From Saprospiraceae bacterium (GTDB taxonomy: Bacteria; Bacteroidota; Bacteroidia; Chitinophagales; Saprospiraceae), in assembly GCA_016718505.1 (NCBI GenBank), contig JADKDE010000001.1, positions 517,501-581,500 of the forward strand: DNA of 64,000 nt, given 5' to 3'. The notes beneath the pieces were generated by a model. That model was not told the DNA's origin. It did not search any database and saw nothing but the letters and a program-made list of their open reading frames with translations. The stretch's first letter is position 1, and the number at the start of each line of letters is the position of its first letter. The translations under genes were made by a program, and so were the position numbers. Positions 29,587 through 37,581 of the stretch are shown here, one piece after another.

Positions 29587-29606
29587 TTGTAACATCTTTG
29601 TAACAT
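29587..29606 (-). promoter_or_regulatory. PHO-box-like direct repeat 2
   Basis: TTGTAACAT at 29587-29595 is repeated exactly at 29598-29606: a perfect 9-base direct repeat with an 11-base period. On the minus strand it reads ATGTTACAA twice, the same core as repeat 1 in opposite orientation. The two sites could serve the two divergent promoters. Confidence 0.7.
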
Positions 29607-29705
29607 ATTCATCATCACAATATAATTTAATTGAAATTTACTTGTAATGTATTAAGTAGAAATTTGCGGCGTAATTAATAGTACTTACAGCCCAACCAAA
29701 CTAAT

Positions 29706-32411
29706 ATGTTACGAATTATTCTTTTTTTATTTTATTTACTTAATCTCTCAACATTTGTTTTTTCTCAAAACATTATTCGTGGGAAAATAATGGATGCAAA
29801 AACCAAAGAACCATTGATAGGTGTAACTATTTTAATTCAAAATACTACCGTGGGCGTTGCTTCTGATTTAGAGGGCATTTTCGAGTTAGACTCACCAGAA
29901 AAATCTGGTACAATTATTATTTCTTATTTATCATATAATTCTTTGGAAATTACTTTTGATGTTACCAAAAGTAATGATTTGGGAGAATTGAAACTAACGG
30001 AACAAGCAACTGCTTTAAAAGATGTTGTAGTTGTAAATACAAAAATTAAAAATACCGAAAGCGCATTGGTTTTAGAAACTCGAAACGCCGAACAAATAAT
30101 TTCTGGAATATCTGCTCAACAAATTGCTAAAACCCAAGACAAGGATGCATCATCTATTTTAAAAAGGATTACTGGTGTTACTATCAATAATGATCGATTT
30201 GTGAATATAAGAGGATTGAACGAGAGGTATAATACCCTTTTGATAAATGATATTTTTTCGCCTTCGATGGAAGTGGATAAACGTTCATTTTCTTTTGATG
30301 TGATTCCTGCAAATGCAATAGAAAGGGTATTAATTTACAAAACTTCTAGTGCAGATCTTCCGGGTGATATGGCAGGTGGTACAATCAAAATTTATACAAA
30401 ATCTAATCCAGAAGATACTAATTGGATCGTGAGTTTGGGCACACAATTTAGAACGGGCACAACCTTTAAAAATGTCTATGATCATATTGGATCTTCAACA
30501 GATATTCTTGGTTTTGACGCCTCCTTACGATCAAAATTAAAAGAATTTGCAAATCAATCTGTTCAGCAATCTGAGATGAATGAAATTGGGCGCAATTTGC
30601 CAGCATTTTATACTGTGAAAACAAAAAATATTTTACCTGATTTCAAATTCAGCATAGGACGGAATTCTATTTTTGAAATCAATAATTCAAAACTAAGTAA
30701 TATAACAAATCTTTCTTATTCAAATACAAATAGAAATTTGCAAAATAGTTTTCAAAATCGCTATCAAGGATTGGATGATGAAACATTATACAATTCGTGG
30801 AATGATCAAATTTATAATGCAAATGCCCAAATAAATTTGATGAGTAATTTTTATTTAATGCCAAGTATGGGTCATAGTATCGAATGGAAAAATTTTTTTA
30901 ACCAAACGGCCAAAAGAGAAACAATTATAAGGGAGGGTTATAATAATTCTTCAGCCGATATTTATTATAAAAATTATGCAATGCGTTTTGAACAAAAATC
31001 TATTGTAATTACCTCAATAAATGGAAAATATGAATTAAATGATCAATTCAATTTAAATTACAACGTTGCTTATAATTATACAGCTAATAAAGAACCTGAT
31101 TTCAGAAGATTTTCCACTTCAAAAATTGGCAATATTAATGCCCCTTACACGATCGATATTCCTCAATTTTCACCTTCTTTAGGGCAAGCATCAAGATTTA
31201 ATTCTGAATTAGATGAACATGTGTTTACAGCAAATTCAATCCTAGAAAAAAAGATTCCTAATGAAGGAAATTTTAATTATCAGACCTTAAAATTGGGCTT
31301 TTATACTGAATTTAAAACGAGAGCTTTTAATGCTCGTTGGTTTGGGTATACAAGTCCAAATTTTTCTGGAACTATCCTTACTGACCCAACAACGTCTTTC
31401 GATTTTAACTCGAATAAAAGTTTGACTTTGACCGAAGGAACAAATTATGATGATAGCTACAAAGCACAAAATTTGTTGCTCGCGGGATTTGGAAATTATT
31501 CTATTAATTTCGACAAATTAACTTTGAGTTCTGGAATACGATTGGAATATAATCGCCAAATGATGCAAAGTCGTCTAAGAGGTTCTGGAGAAGAGGTTGT
31601 TGTAGATAATCCTTTGACTTCCATATTACCAAGTATAAATGTGATATTTAAAATTAGCCCTAAAAATAACTTCAGAGTAGGATACAGTATGACCACGAAT
31701 CGCCCTGAATTTAGAGAATTGGCACCCTTCAGTTATTTGGATTTCGAGTTAGAATTGTCAAAAACTGGAAATCCTGCCTTGAAAACTTCGCAAATACATA
31801 ATGTTGATTTGCGATATGAAATTTACCCGTCCAATAATGAAATAATTACCTTAGGCGCTTTTTACAAATACTTTATTAATCCGATAGAAATGGTGGGGCG
31901 ATCTGCTGGAAATGGTACTTCCTTTTTTTACGCTAATCCACGTAATGCAAATAATTTTGGATTTGAATTGGAGGTTCGCAAGCAAATAAAAAACATTCTT
32001 GGCAACAAACTTCAGGTAGTAGCAAATGCCGCATTTATTGTTAGTGAAGTGGATGCAAGTAATTTACTTGGACAAATAGAAAATCGCCCTTTGCAAGGCC
32101 AAGCACCGTATGTTTTTAACACAGGTTTATTTTACGGAGCAGATTATTTTAATCTCAATTTATTATACAATGTTATTGGAAAAAGAATTTTTGTAGTAGG
32201 TGATAAATTAGGGAATCAAACAATTTATGAATTGCCTCGCAATGTGGTGGATATCGTCATTTCCAAAAAAATTAAAAATGGAATAGAAATCAAATTTGCA
32301 ATAAATGATTTATTAAATCAAAAATCTTCTTTTAAAAATAATAAAAATTTACTTTGGAAAAGCTCCCAAACGGGAACTGCATTCAATTTAGAAGCAACAA
32401 TTAAATTATAA
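29706..32411 (+). CDS. TonB-dependent receptor, probably phosphate-regulated
   Basis: 901 residues. A signal peptide (1-20, ending FSQ), CarboxypepD_reg domain (about 22-105, GKIMDAKTKEPLIGVTI), plug domain (about 120-235, with VNIRGLNERYNTLLINDIFSPSMEVDKRSFSFDVIPANAIERVLIYKT and LPGDMAGGTIKIYTK) and a long beta-barrel ending NLEATIKL. It imports an unknown ligand across the outer membrane. The partner is a beta-helix lipoprotein 32 bases downstream, not SusD. It is divergent from a PhoB/PhoR-like operon with PHO-box-like sites between them, so uptake of a phosphorus source or a scarcity response is a reasonable inference. Codon use is more AT-rich than in the neighbouring housekeeping genes. 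Confidence 0.9.
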   Translation: MLRIILFLFYLLNLSTFVFSQNIIRGKIMDAKTKEPLIGVTILIQNTTVGVASDLEGIFELDSPEKSGTIIISYLSYNSLEITFDVTKSNDLGELKLTEQATALKDVVVVNTKIKNTESALVLETRNAEQIISGISAQQIAKTQDKDASSILKRITGVTINNDRFVNIRGLNERYNTLLINDIFSPSMEVDKRSFSFDVIPANAIERVLIYKTSSADLPGDMAGGTIKIYTKSNPEDTNWIVSLGTQFRTGTTFKNVYDHIGSSTDILGFDASLRSKLKEFANQSVQQSEMNEIGRNLPAFYTVKTKNILPDFKFSIGRNSIFEINNSKLSNITNLSYSNTNRNLQNSFQNRYQGLDDETLYNSWNDQIYNANAQINLMSNFYLMPSMGHSIEWKNFFNQTAKRETIIREGYNNSSADIYYKNYAMRFEQKSIVITSINGKYELNDQFNLNYNVAYNYTANKEPDFRRFSTSKIGNINAPYTIDIPQFSPSLGQASRFNSELDEHVFTANSILEKKIPNEGNFNYQTLKLGFYTEFKTRAFNARWFGYTSPNFSGTILTDPTTSFDFNSNKSLTLTEGTNYDDSYKAQNLLLAGFGNYSINFDKLTLSSGIRLEYNRQMMQSRLRGSGEEVVVDNPLTSILPSINVIFKISPKNNFRVGYSMTTNRPEFRELAPFSYLDFELELSKTGNPALKTSQIHNVDLRYEIYPSNNEIITLGAFYKYFINPIEMVGRSAGNGTSFFYANPRNANNFGFELEVRKQIKNILGNKLQVVANAAFIVSEVDASNLLGQIENRPLQGQAPYVFNTGLFYGADYFNLNLLYNVIGKRIFVVGDKLGNQTIYELPRNVVDIVISKKIKNGIEIKFAINDLLNQKSSFKNNKNLLWKSSQTGTAFNLEATIKL

Positions 32412-32443
32412 GAATCCAATTTATTAATTAAATAAACACTTTT

Positions 32444-33739
32444 ATGAAACAAATTATTTTAATTTTAATGTTAACAATTGTTCTATTGCCTTCTTGCAAA
32501 AAAGATAGCGGAGATAATCAAACCGTAACATCGGAAGTTGTAGTAATAGAAAATGCAATAATTAACACTCCTACAACTTGGTATTCCAATAAAAAGTACT
32601 TACTAAAAGGATTTAATTATGTAGATCGAACCACATTGACGATTCAACCAGGTACAATAATAAAAGGGGATAAGGCAACAAAGGGATCTTTGATCATCAA
32701 ACCAGGTGCGAAAATAATTGCAGAGGGAACCGTTACAAGCCCTATTGTATTTACATCTAATCAACCTAAAGGTTCGCGACAGCCAGGTGACTGGGGGGGG
32801 GTGATTATTTTGGGAAATGCGCGAGTTAATAAAAATCCATCAGTTATAGAAGGGGAAAATATTACAACTTTTGGCGGAGACAACAACTCTGATAATTCTG
32901 GAATTTTAAAATACGTACGTATTGAATTTGCTGGAATCCCATTCGAAACTGACAAAGAAATCAATGGATTGACATTAGCTGGTGTAGGCTCAAATACTAT
33001 TATTGATTATGTGCAAGTTTCACATTCAGGGGATGATTCTTTTGAGTGGTTTGGTGGAACAGTTAATGCGTCTCATCTAATTGCTTATAGTGGCGTGGAC
33101 GATGATTTTGATTCCGATAATGGGTATAGTGGTTTGGTACAATACGGCCTTGCCTTGAGAAATCCTGTTATTGCTGACCAATGTAGTTGTTCGACTTCTA
33201 ATGGAATTGAAAGTGATAACGATGGCTCTGGAAGTGCTGCGACTCCACAGACTAGTGCAAAATTTGCTAATTTGAGTTTTATTCTGGGCGAAGAACCTTG
33301 TGATGCAAAATATAATAGTGCAATACAAATTCGCCGTAATTCTGGAATTCACATTTATAATTCTTTAGTAATTGGTGCTTTTAATAATGCTGGATTAGAA
33401 ATAAAAGACGCTTCCACTCAAAGTAACTATACTTCTGGTTTGTGTCAAATAAGAGGATTGGCGCTTTTGAATCAAGCTTCACCAACTAAAGGTGTGGACG
33501 GAACCATATTTTCTAATAATAATAATTTTACTAATTGGACTTTAACAAGCTTAGGTTTAAATTCAAATTTCAATAATTTAATAACTCCTGTTTTATTACC
33601 CGCATCTAATTCACTTTTGTTAAATAGTGGTGTGACATTGCCATCAGGGTTTCAAAATAATTCTATTGTTGGTGCTTTTGGAAGCCAAGACTGGACGAGT
33701 GGTTGGGCTAATTTTGACCCACAAAATGTTTCTTATTAG
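32444..33739 (+). CDS. Surface lipoprotein with parallel beta-helix-like repeats
   Basis: 431 residues. The signal peptide MKQIILILMLTIVLLPSCKK has its lipobox Cys at 18. The rest shows beta-helix-type features: TLTIQPGTIIKGDKATKGSLIIKPGAKIIAEGT, GVIILGNARVN, LKYVRIEFAG, IDYVQVSHSGDDSFEWFGG and NIRRNSGIHIYNSLVIGAF-like turns. The Asp-rich stretch SHSGDDSFEWFGG...GVDDDFDSDNGYSG and a CSCSTSNG pair could bind metal or ligand. It follows the TonB receptor by 32 bases and likely works with it as the surface-exposed capture partner. Enzymatic activity cannot be shown. I recall lipoproteins of this kind beside TonB receptors in Bacteroidota. Confidence 0.82.
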   Translation: MKQIILILMLTIVLLPSCKKDSGDNQTVTSEVVVIENAIINTPTTWYSNKKYLLKGFNYVDRTTLTIQPGTIIKGDKATKGSLIIKPGAKIIAEGTVTSPIVFTSNQPKGSRQPGDWGGVIILGNARVNKNPSVIEGENITTFGGDNNSDNSGILKYVRIEFAGIPFETDKEINGLTLAGVGSNTIIDYVQVSHSGDDSFEWFGGTVNASHLIAYSGVDDDFDSDNGYSGLVQYGLALRNPVIADQCSCSTSNGIESDNDGSGSAATPQTSAKFANLSFILGEEPCDAKYNSAIQIRRNSGIHIYNSLVIGAFNNAGLEIKDASTQSNYTSGLCQIRGLALLNQASPTKGVDGTIFSNNNNFTNWTLTSLGLNSNFNNLITPVLLPASNSLLLNSGVTLPSGFQNNSIVGAFGSQDWTSGWANFDPQNVSY

Positions 33740-33810
33740 ATTTTAGAATTAGGCATATAAGCAAAGAAACGTGGTATAATATTCAAAAAGTAGGCTGTTT
33801 ATTTTTATTT

Positions 33811-33989
33811 AGTCAAGCCTTAAAAATAGCCTTATATTGATATAGATGTAAAATATGTTTTAAAATAAATTTTAGAAAGTGACATTATTCGTGGATGGGG
33901 TCGGACATAAGTTTTAATAAACTCAAAAAGATGATTTCCATTTGTTCATAATCCTTTTGAAATTAATTTGGTGTTTAAAGAATGGGGGG
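33811..33989. repeat. Flanking repeat R, right copy
   Basis: Second copy of the 26774-26950 repeat, same orientation. Its right end coincides with the left arm of the terminator hairpin at 33977-34020; the left copy lacks the right arm. It lies in the 650-base gap between the lipoprotein gene and the PLP enzyme gene, which holds no intact gene. Confidence 0.8.
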
Positions 33990-34020
33990 GCCTAGAATAT
34001 ACTAGGCCTCCTATTCTTTT
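33977..34020 (+). terminator. Long hairpin with T-rich tail, probable terminator
   Basis: The core stem GGGGGCCTAG/CTAGGCCTCC has an AATATA loop and is extended by AAAGAAT/ATTCTTTT pairing. The 3' side ends in CTTTT. It can stop the receptor/lipoprotein transcript 240 bases after the lipoprotein gene, and transcripts from the other side. Confidence 0.65.
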
Positions 34021-34134
34021 GGTAATAAACGGTGTTTCGGCTTTTTCAAAAATATACCAACGAACTTGTTTGGCCAATTTAAAAAATGGCAAGTTTTATG
34101 CCATTAAAAAACTAAATCATGCAAATTTTTCTAA

Positions 34135-34191
34135 ACATTCATTCGGTGGCACCCGTCATTTCAGATTGGTTGATGAGAATCAGCTGGTAAA
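34135..34191 (+). repeat. Duplicated 3' end of prs
   Basis: 57 bases match the end of the prs gene (26697-26753) with two mismatches, both synonymous in the prs frame (Ile ATA/ATT, Leu CTG/TTG), and include the stop codon. Weaker similarity extends about 20 bases further upstream. It encodes HSVAPVISDWLMRISW without any upstream gene body. This looks like the trace of an insertion or recombination at the prs 3' end. Confidence 0.85.
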
Positions 34192-34231
34192 CCAAAATCA
34201 GGTAAATATTTAAGTTTAATACAACCCAGCC

Positions 34232-34333
34232 AAGCGATAGGGATGCGGAGGGCAGCCATGGGCTGGTCTCGACCTAATGAGGGCGAGACGGATACCCCGA
34301 AGCAGCCCGGTGCCGCGAAGTGGCAATCGCCAT
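34232..34333. repeat. GC-rich REP-like intergenic element
   Basis: A GC-rich block before the PLP enzyme gene. On the minus strand it reads GGCACCGGGCTGCTTCGGGG at the start and GCATCCCTATCGCT at the end, with a GTCTCGCCCTCATTAGGTCGAGAC imperfect hairpin between. The end resembles the 16840-16911 element. No gene. Confidence 0.45.
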
Positions 34334-34392
34334 AAAAAATAAAAAACATTAGACAGACTCAACGCACTCTATGAAAATCGAGGGCATTTGGA

Positions 34393-35586
34393 TTAATCCA
34401 CCAGCGCCAAAGCGTCATTTAGATCGCCGATGAGGTCTTCTTGCGACTCGATGCCGATGCTCAAGCGAATCAGGGAATCCGTCAAACCAACTTTCATCCT
34501 TTCTTCTTTGGGGATGGATGCGTGGGTCATGCTGGCAGGGTGACCGATAAGGGACTCAACGCCGCCGAGGGATTCCGCCAAGCTAAATAGTTTGGTTCCG
34601 CTCAGTAATTTTTCAGCATTTTCGTAAGAATCGTTTTTTAGATCGAAGGACACCATCGCACCGAAGAGTTTCATCTGCTTGGCAGCGACATCGTGATTGG
34701 GATGGTCCTTGAATCCTGGCCAAAATACTTTGGACACTTTAGGGTGTTTTTTAAGGAATTTGGCTATTTTTTTGGCATTTTTACATGCTCTATGAACTCT
34801 AACGTGGAGCGTCTTAATCCCTCTCAATACGAGAAAACAATCCTGTGGGCCAGGAACTGCACCGGTGGCGTTTTGAATAAAATGCAGTTGATCGGCTAGT
34901 TCTTTGGTTGAGGCTATGACGCAACCGGCTATCACATCTGAGTGTCCACCGAGGTATTTTGTAGCGCTATGCACGACCAAGTCAGCGCCCAGTTTTAGAG
35001 GCTGCTGAAGATAAGGAGATGCGAAAGTATTGTCCACGCAGGTCATGATGCCGTGTTTTTCGGATATTTTAACGATCTGTTGGATATCGACGATGGAGAG
35101 CATCGGATTGGTTGGGGTTTCTATCCAAACCAATTTTGTATTGGGGTTGATGTGTTTTTCGAGATTTTTGGCTTCCGAAAGGTCGATGAAATGGAACTTG
35201 ATGCCGAACCTTTCATAAACCTTGGTCATAAGGCGGTAAGTACCTCCGTAGAGGTCATTGGTAGCGATGACTTCATCACCAGGGTGGAGCAATTTCATCA
35301 CCGCATCCGTAGCTGCCAGACCACTGCCAAAGCAAACCGCATCTACGCCTCCTTCTAATGCGGCCAGATTTTGTTCTAGGACCTTTCTGGTTGGATTTTG
35401 AGTTCGGGCGTATTCATAACCCTTGTGCGTGCCAGGGCTGTCCTGCACATAGGTGGAAGTCTGAAATATAGGCGTCATGATGGCTCCAGTACTTGGATCT
35501 GGCTCGATGCCTGCATGTATTACTTGCGTATTAAAATGATATTCTTTCTGAGCGACTTTTTTTTCTTTTATAGCTTTCTTTGCCAT
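34393..35586 (-). CDS. Cystathionine gamma-synthase / cystathionine beta-lyase family PLP enzyme
   Basis: 397 residues of the Cys/Met metabolism PLP-dependent family. N-terminal FNTQVIHAGIEPDPSTGAIMTPIFQTSTY and YEYARTQNPTR are family hallmarks. The PLP lysine is in SATKYLGGHSDV, and SLGGVESLIGHPASMTHAS is the conserved C-terminal substrate motif. Members include MetB, MetC and MGL-type enzymes of transsulfuration and methionine synthesis; sequence alone by eye does not separate them. The first nine residues are unusually Lys-rich. It is a single gene with no Met-pathway neighbour. Confidence 0.93.
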   Translation of the reverse strand: MAKKAIKEKKVAQKEYHFNTQVIHAGIEPDPSTGAIMTPIFQTSTYVQDSPGTHKGYEYARTQNPTRKVLEQNLAALEGGVDAVCFGSGLAATDAVMKLLHPGDEVIATNDLYGGTYRLMTKVYERFGIKFHFIDLSEAKNLEKHINPNTKLVWIETPTNPMLSIVDIQQIVKISEKHGIMTCVDNTFASPYLQQPLKLGADLVVHSATKYLGGHSDVIAGCVIASTKELADQLHFIQNATGAVPGPQDCFLVLRGIKTLHVRVHRACKNAKKIAKFLKKHPKVSKVFWPGFKDHPNHDVAAKQMKLFGAMVSFDLKNDSYENAEKLLSGTKLFSLAESLGGVESLIGHPASMTHASIPKEERMKVGLTDSLIRLSIGIESQEDLIGDLNDALALVD

Positions 35587-35682
35587 TGGATCAATTTTTT
35601 AATGCAAAGGTAAGACTAATGTTTTAGTTTATGAACTAAAGCGAGGAGAGGTTTCATTTGAAAAGTGGGAATCGTTGGGAAA

Positions 35683-36132
35683 CTAATTCGCCAGTTTAAA
35701 AACTGTGTGATAGGAATACCAAGATCGAACGGGCTCACCGTTTATCATCCCAGGTTTGAATTTATTACTCAAGTTAAGAGATTTCATTGCAGCTTCGGTG
35801 AAGCATTTATGAGACGTTTCTAACACGACGATCTCTCCAACGGAACCATCCTTTTCTATGACAAATTTTAATTTTACACCGCCTTGGATAGAATTTTCAC
35901 GCGCAAGAGTGGGGTATTCAACGGTTTTTTGCATATGCAGCAAAAAATTTAGTGTAGAGTTGGAGCCTTCTCCATATTGGGGCTTAATGTCCAAATCTTC
36001 CATTTCATAAATGGAATCAGTTTCAGTGATTAGTGTGTCCAAAGACGTGTGCTTAAATGCAATATTGGATGCACCTAAATGGTTCACCAAAAAGCAACTT
36101 GTGAGCAATAGGAAAAATGTTATTTTGAACAT
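35683..36132 (-). CDS. Periplasmic TonB C-terminal domain protein
   Basis: 149 residues. A signal peptide (1-20) is followed by a short acidic linker (DLDIKPQYGEGSNSTLNFLLHM) and a TonB_C domain (about 75-149: YPTLARENSIQGGVKLKFVIEKDGSVGEIVVLE...FKPGMINGEPVRSWYSYHTVFKL). It has no N-terminal anchor helix or proline-rich spanner, so it is not a classical TonB; such stand-alone proteins are common in Bacteroidota and their role is unclear. A paralogue lies at 40287-40742, with the accessory block between them. Confidence 0.85.
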   Translation of the reverse strand: MFKITFFLLLTSCFLVNHLGASNIAFKHTSLDTLITETDSIYEMEDLDIKPQYGEGSNSTLNFLLHMQKTVEYPTLARENSIQGGVKLKFVIEKDGSVGEIVVLETSHKCFTEAAMKSLNLSNKFKPGMINGEPVRSWYSYHTVFKLAN

Positions 36133-36219
36133 GTAGTTGATATTTTAATGAAAAAAGATTTGAGAGCGACTAAAGTTAAGACTTTTTTTGGAAAAGGGGA
36201 TAGTTCTAGTAGATGGCTT

Positions 36220-36555
36220 TTATTTTACTATCTGATTTTTCAAAGCCATTTGAACTAATTGGTTTAAACTTATGCCGTCTTTGGTGGCTTTAATATATGC
36301 GAGTTCATGCAACTTTGGATCAATTCTAACATTGAATGACCCTTTGAAAGTTTTACTAAAATTCTTCCCAGTTTGTTCGCACAGTTCTTTATAATCTTTA
36401 ACCGCTTCAATGAATGACCTCTTTAATTCTTTAACAGAAGAACCTTCAAAAGTTACTAAATCATTTACCCCTTCAAGTTTTCCAAAAAAAGTTTCATCAG
36501 AAGAAGAAAAGTGTACAGATCCAATACTACCTTCAAAAACTAACCTATCGATCAT
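36220..36555 (-). CDS. Solo HicB-family antitoxin-like protein
   Basis: 111 residues. The N-terminal HicB fold reads EGSIGSVHFSSSDETFFGKLEGVNDLVTFEGSSVKELKRSFIEAVKDYKELCEQTGK. The C-terminal ribbon-helix-helix (FKGSFNVRIDPKLHELAYIKATKDGISLNQLVQMALKNQ) would bind DNA. No HicA toxin is adjacent on either side; the 64 bases before it and the spacer beyond are too short or non-coding. Solo HicB proteins are frequent and may act as regulators or as leftovers of a pair. It is the last member of the minus-strand accessory block. Confidence 0.88.
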   Translation of the reverse strand: MIDRLVFEGSIGSVHFSSSDETFFGKLEGVNDLVTFEGSSVKELKRSFIEAVKDYKELCEQTGKNFSKTFKGSFNVRIDPKLHELAYIKATKDGISLNQLVQMALKNQIVK

Positions 36556-36619
36556 ATTAAATTATTTTGTTCAAAATGTGCCTTTACAAGTTTAATTTGG
36601 TACGAAATTTGCGGGAGCC

Positions 36620-36753
36620 GACAGTAACGTCCGCAGCTATGCCAAGTGCGGGATTACGTGATTAAGTCCGTATCACACGCAATAAAACTTGTATGCGGGA
36701 ACTTAACTTTCAAAACCTCTGAAATCCGCATTTGGTATAGGTGCTGTTAGTGC
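36620..36753 (-). repeat. Imperfect two-arm inverted repeat, attC-like
   Basis: Outer boxes are CAGTAAC (36622-36628) and GTTAGTG (36746-36752). Inner arms AGCTATGCCAAGTGCGG (36635-36651) and CCGCATTTGGTATAGGT (36726-36742) pair at 14 of 17 positions, with two of the rest G-T wobbles. The outer-box, inner-arm and unpaired-centre plan resembles integron attC sites. It lies 9 bases after the higA stop, where a cassette attC would be. The core differs from consensus GTTRRRY. Confidence 0.45.
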
Positions 36754-36761
36754 CAGTGATT

Positions 36762-37118
36762 TTAATATTCTTGTATTAATACATCAGTTGGGATATGCAT
36801 CTGCTTATTAATCCTACGAATCATTGGTAGTGAAAGCTTTCTCTTTTTATTAAGTATTTCAGTCACTCGGCTCCTAAAACCAATAACATTTGCTAAATCT
36901 TTAGCCTTGTAATCCATTTGTTCCATTCTAAATTTTATAGCTTCAACTGGGTCAGGCAAATCAATCGGATAGTTAATCTTTTCGTAATTATCAATCAATA
37001 AAGATAATAGCTCTAATTCATCCCCTTTTTTAGTCCCAAGTTCTGAATCAAAAATCAATTCTAATCTTTTAAGAGCATTTTTATACTCCTCCTCGGTCTT
37101 TATAACTTTATGTTCCAT
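36762..37118 (-). CDS. higA: HigA-type antitoxin (HTH)
   Basis: 118 residues. An N-terminal helical region (EEEYKNALKRLELIFDSELGTKKGDELELLSLLIDNYEKINYPID) is typical of HigA-like antitoxins. The C-terminal Cro/C1 helix-turn-helix reads MEQMDYKAKDLANVIGFRSRVTEILNKKRKLSLPMIRRINKQM. It neutralises the HigB toxin encoded 3 bases upstream and probably represses the operon. The toxin-first order is normal for hig loci. Both genes look intact. Confidence 0.93.
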   Translation of the reverse strand: MEHKVIKTEEEYKNALKRLELIFDSELGTKKGDELELLSLLIDNYEKINYPIDLPDPVEAIKFRMEQMDYKAKDLANVIGFRSRVTEILNKKRKLSLPMIRRINKQMHIPTDVLIQEY

Positions 37119-37121
37119 AAT

Positions 37122-37415
37122 CTAAATAGTTTCAGCGTTTATCTTATCGTAATCACTATGAGTGCCTATAAATCTAATCCAAACGAGTCCGACCTTATAG
37201 TTTAATTTAACAATCAATCTGTAATTATTACCTTTTATATTAAAGACAACTCTGTTATCAGGTAAAATGCTCGCTGAAGGATAATCAAATTTTATTGAAT
37301 TTGGTGAAATCCAAGTCGATTTCTCTGCTTCATTAAACCATGCCTTTAATTGTTCCTCTGAATCCTTATGTTTAATCCAGAATACACGTAATGTACTTTT
37401 GGCAATTACTCTCAC
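37122..37415 (-). CDS. higB: HigB-type mRNA interferase toxin
   Basis: 97 residues from a GTG start: VRVIAKSTLRVFWIKHKDSEEQLKAWFNEAEKSTWISPNSIKFDYPSASILPDNRVVFNIKGNNYRLIVKLNYKVGLVWIRFIGTHSDYDKI, the full HigB_toxin fold, including the GNNYRLIVK and FIGTHxDYDK signatures. It cuts mRNA at the ribosome when unbound. A TTG five codons upstream is an alternative start, but family members begin with (M)RVIAK. It is directly upstream of higA. Confidence 0.93.
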   Translation of the reverse strand: MRVIAKSTLRVFWIKHKDSEEQLKAWFNEAEKSTWISPNSIKFDYPSASILPDNRVVFNIKGNNYRLIVKLNYKVGLVWIRFIGTHSDYDKINAETI

Positions 37416-37506
37416 AGTTTTTGATTGCAAATATAGAACAAATATTTCCCAATATGGTAAATTTGGTTACGATTTTTTTGGTATTGCTACTAACATATCA
37501 TTTACG

Positions 37507-37570
37507 AAATCGAATCATTGTCTTTCAGCCTTTCAGATCAGCTTATAGCTGCCTTTCAGCCCCCTTACGG
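37507..37570. repeat. 64-base direct repeat, left copy
   Basis: About 92 percent identical by eye to 40197-40260. It contains CAGATCAGCTTATAGC and three TTTCAG units. It lies between higB and the methyltransferase gene, inside a larger imperfect inverted repeat with outer boxes CTACTAAC (37487) and TTAGTGGC (37582). The two copies enclose the methyltransferase and the NTPase gene. Confidence 0.8.
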
Positions 37571-37581
37571 GCAAACACATA

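Noticed and set aside
33968..34213. 81-codon plus-strand frame
   Set aside because: Assembled from the flanking repeat, the terminator hairpin and the prs end read out of its true frame.
35683..36132. Classical energy-coupling TonB
   Set aside because: Has a cleavable signal peptide and no membrane anchor or proline-rich spanner.
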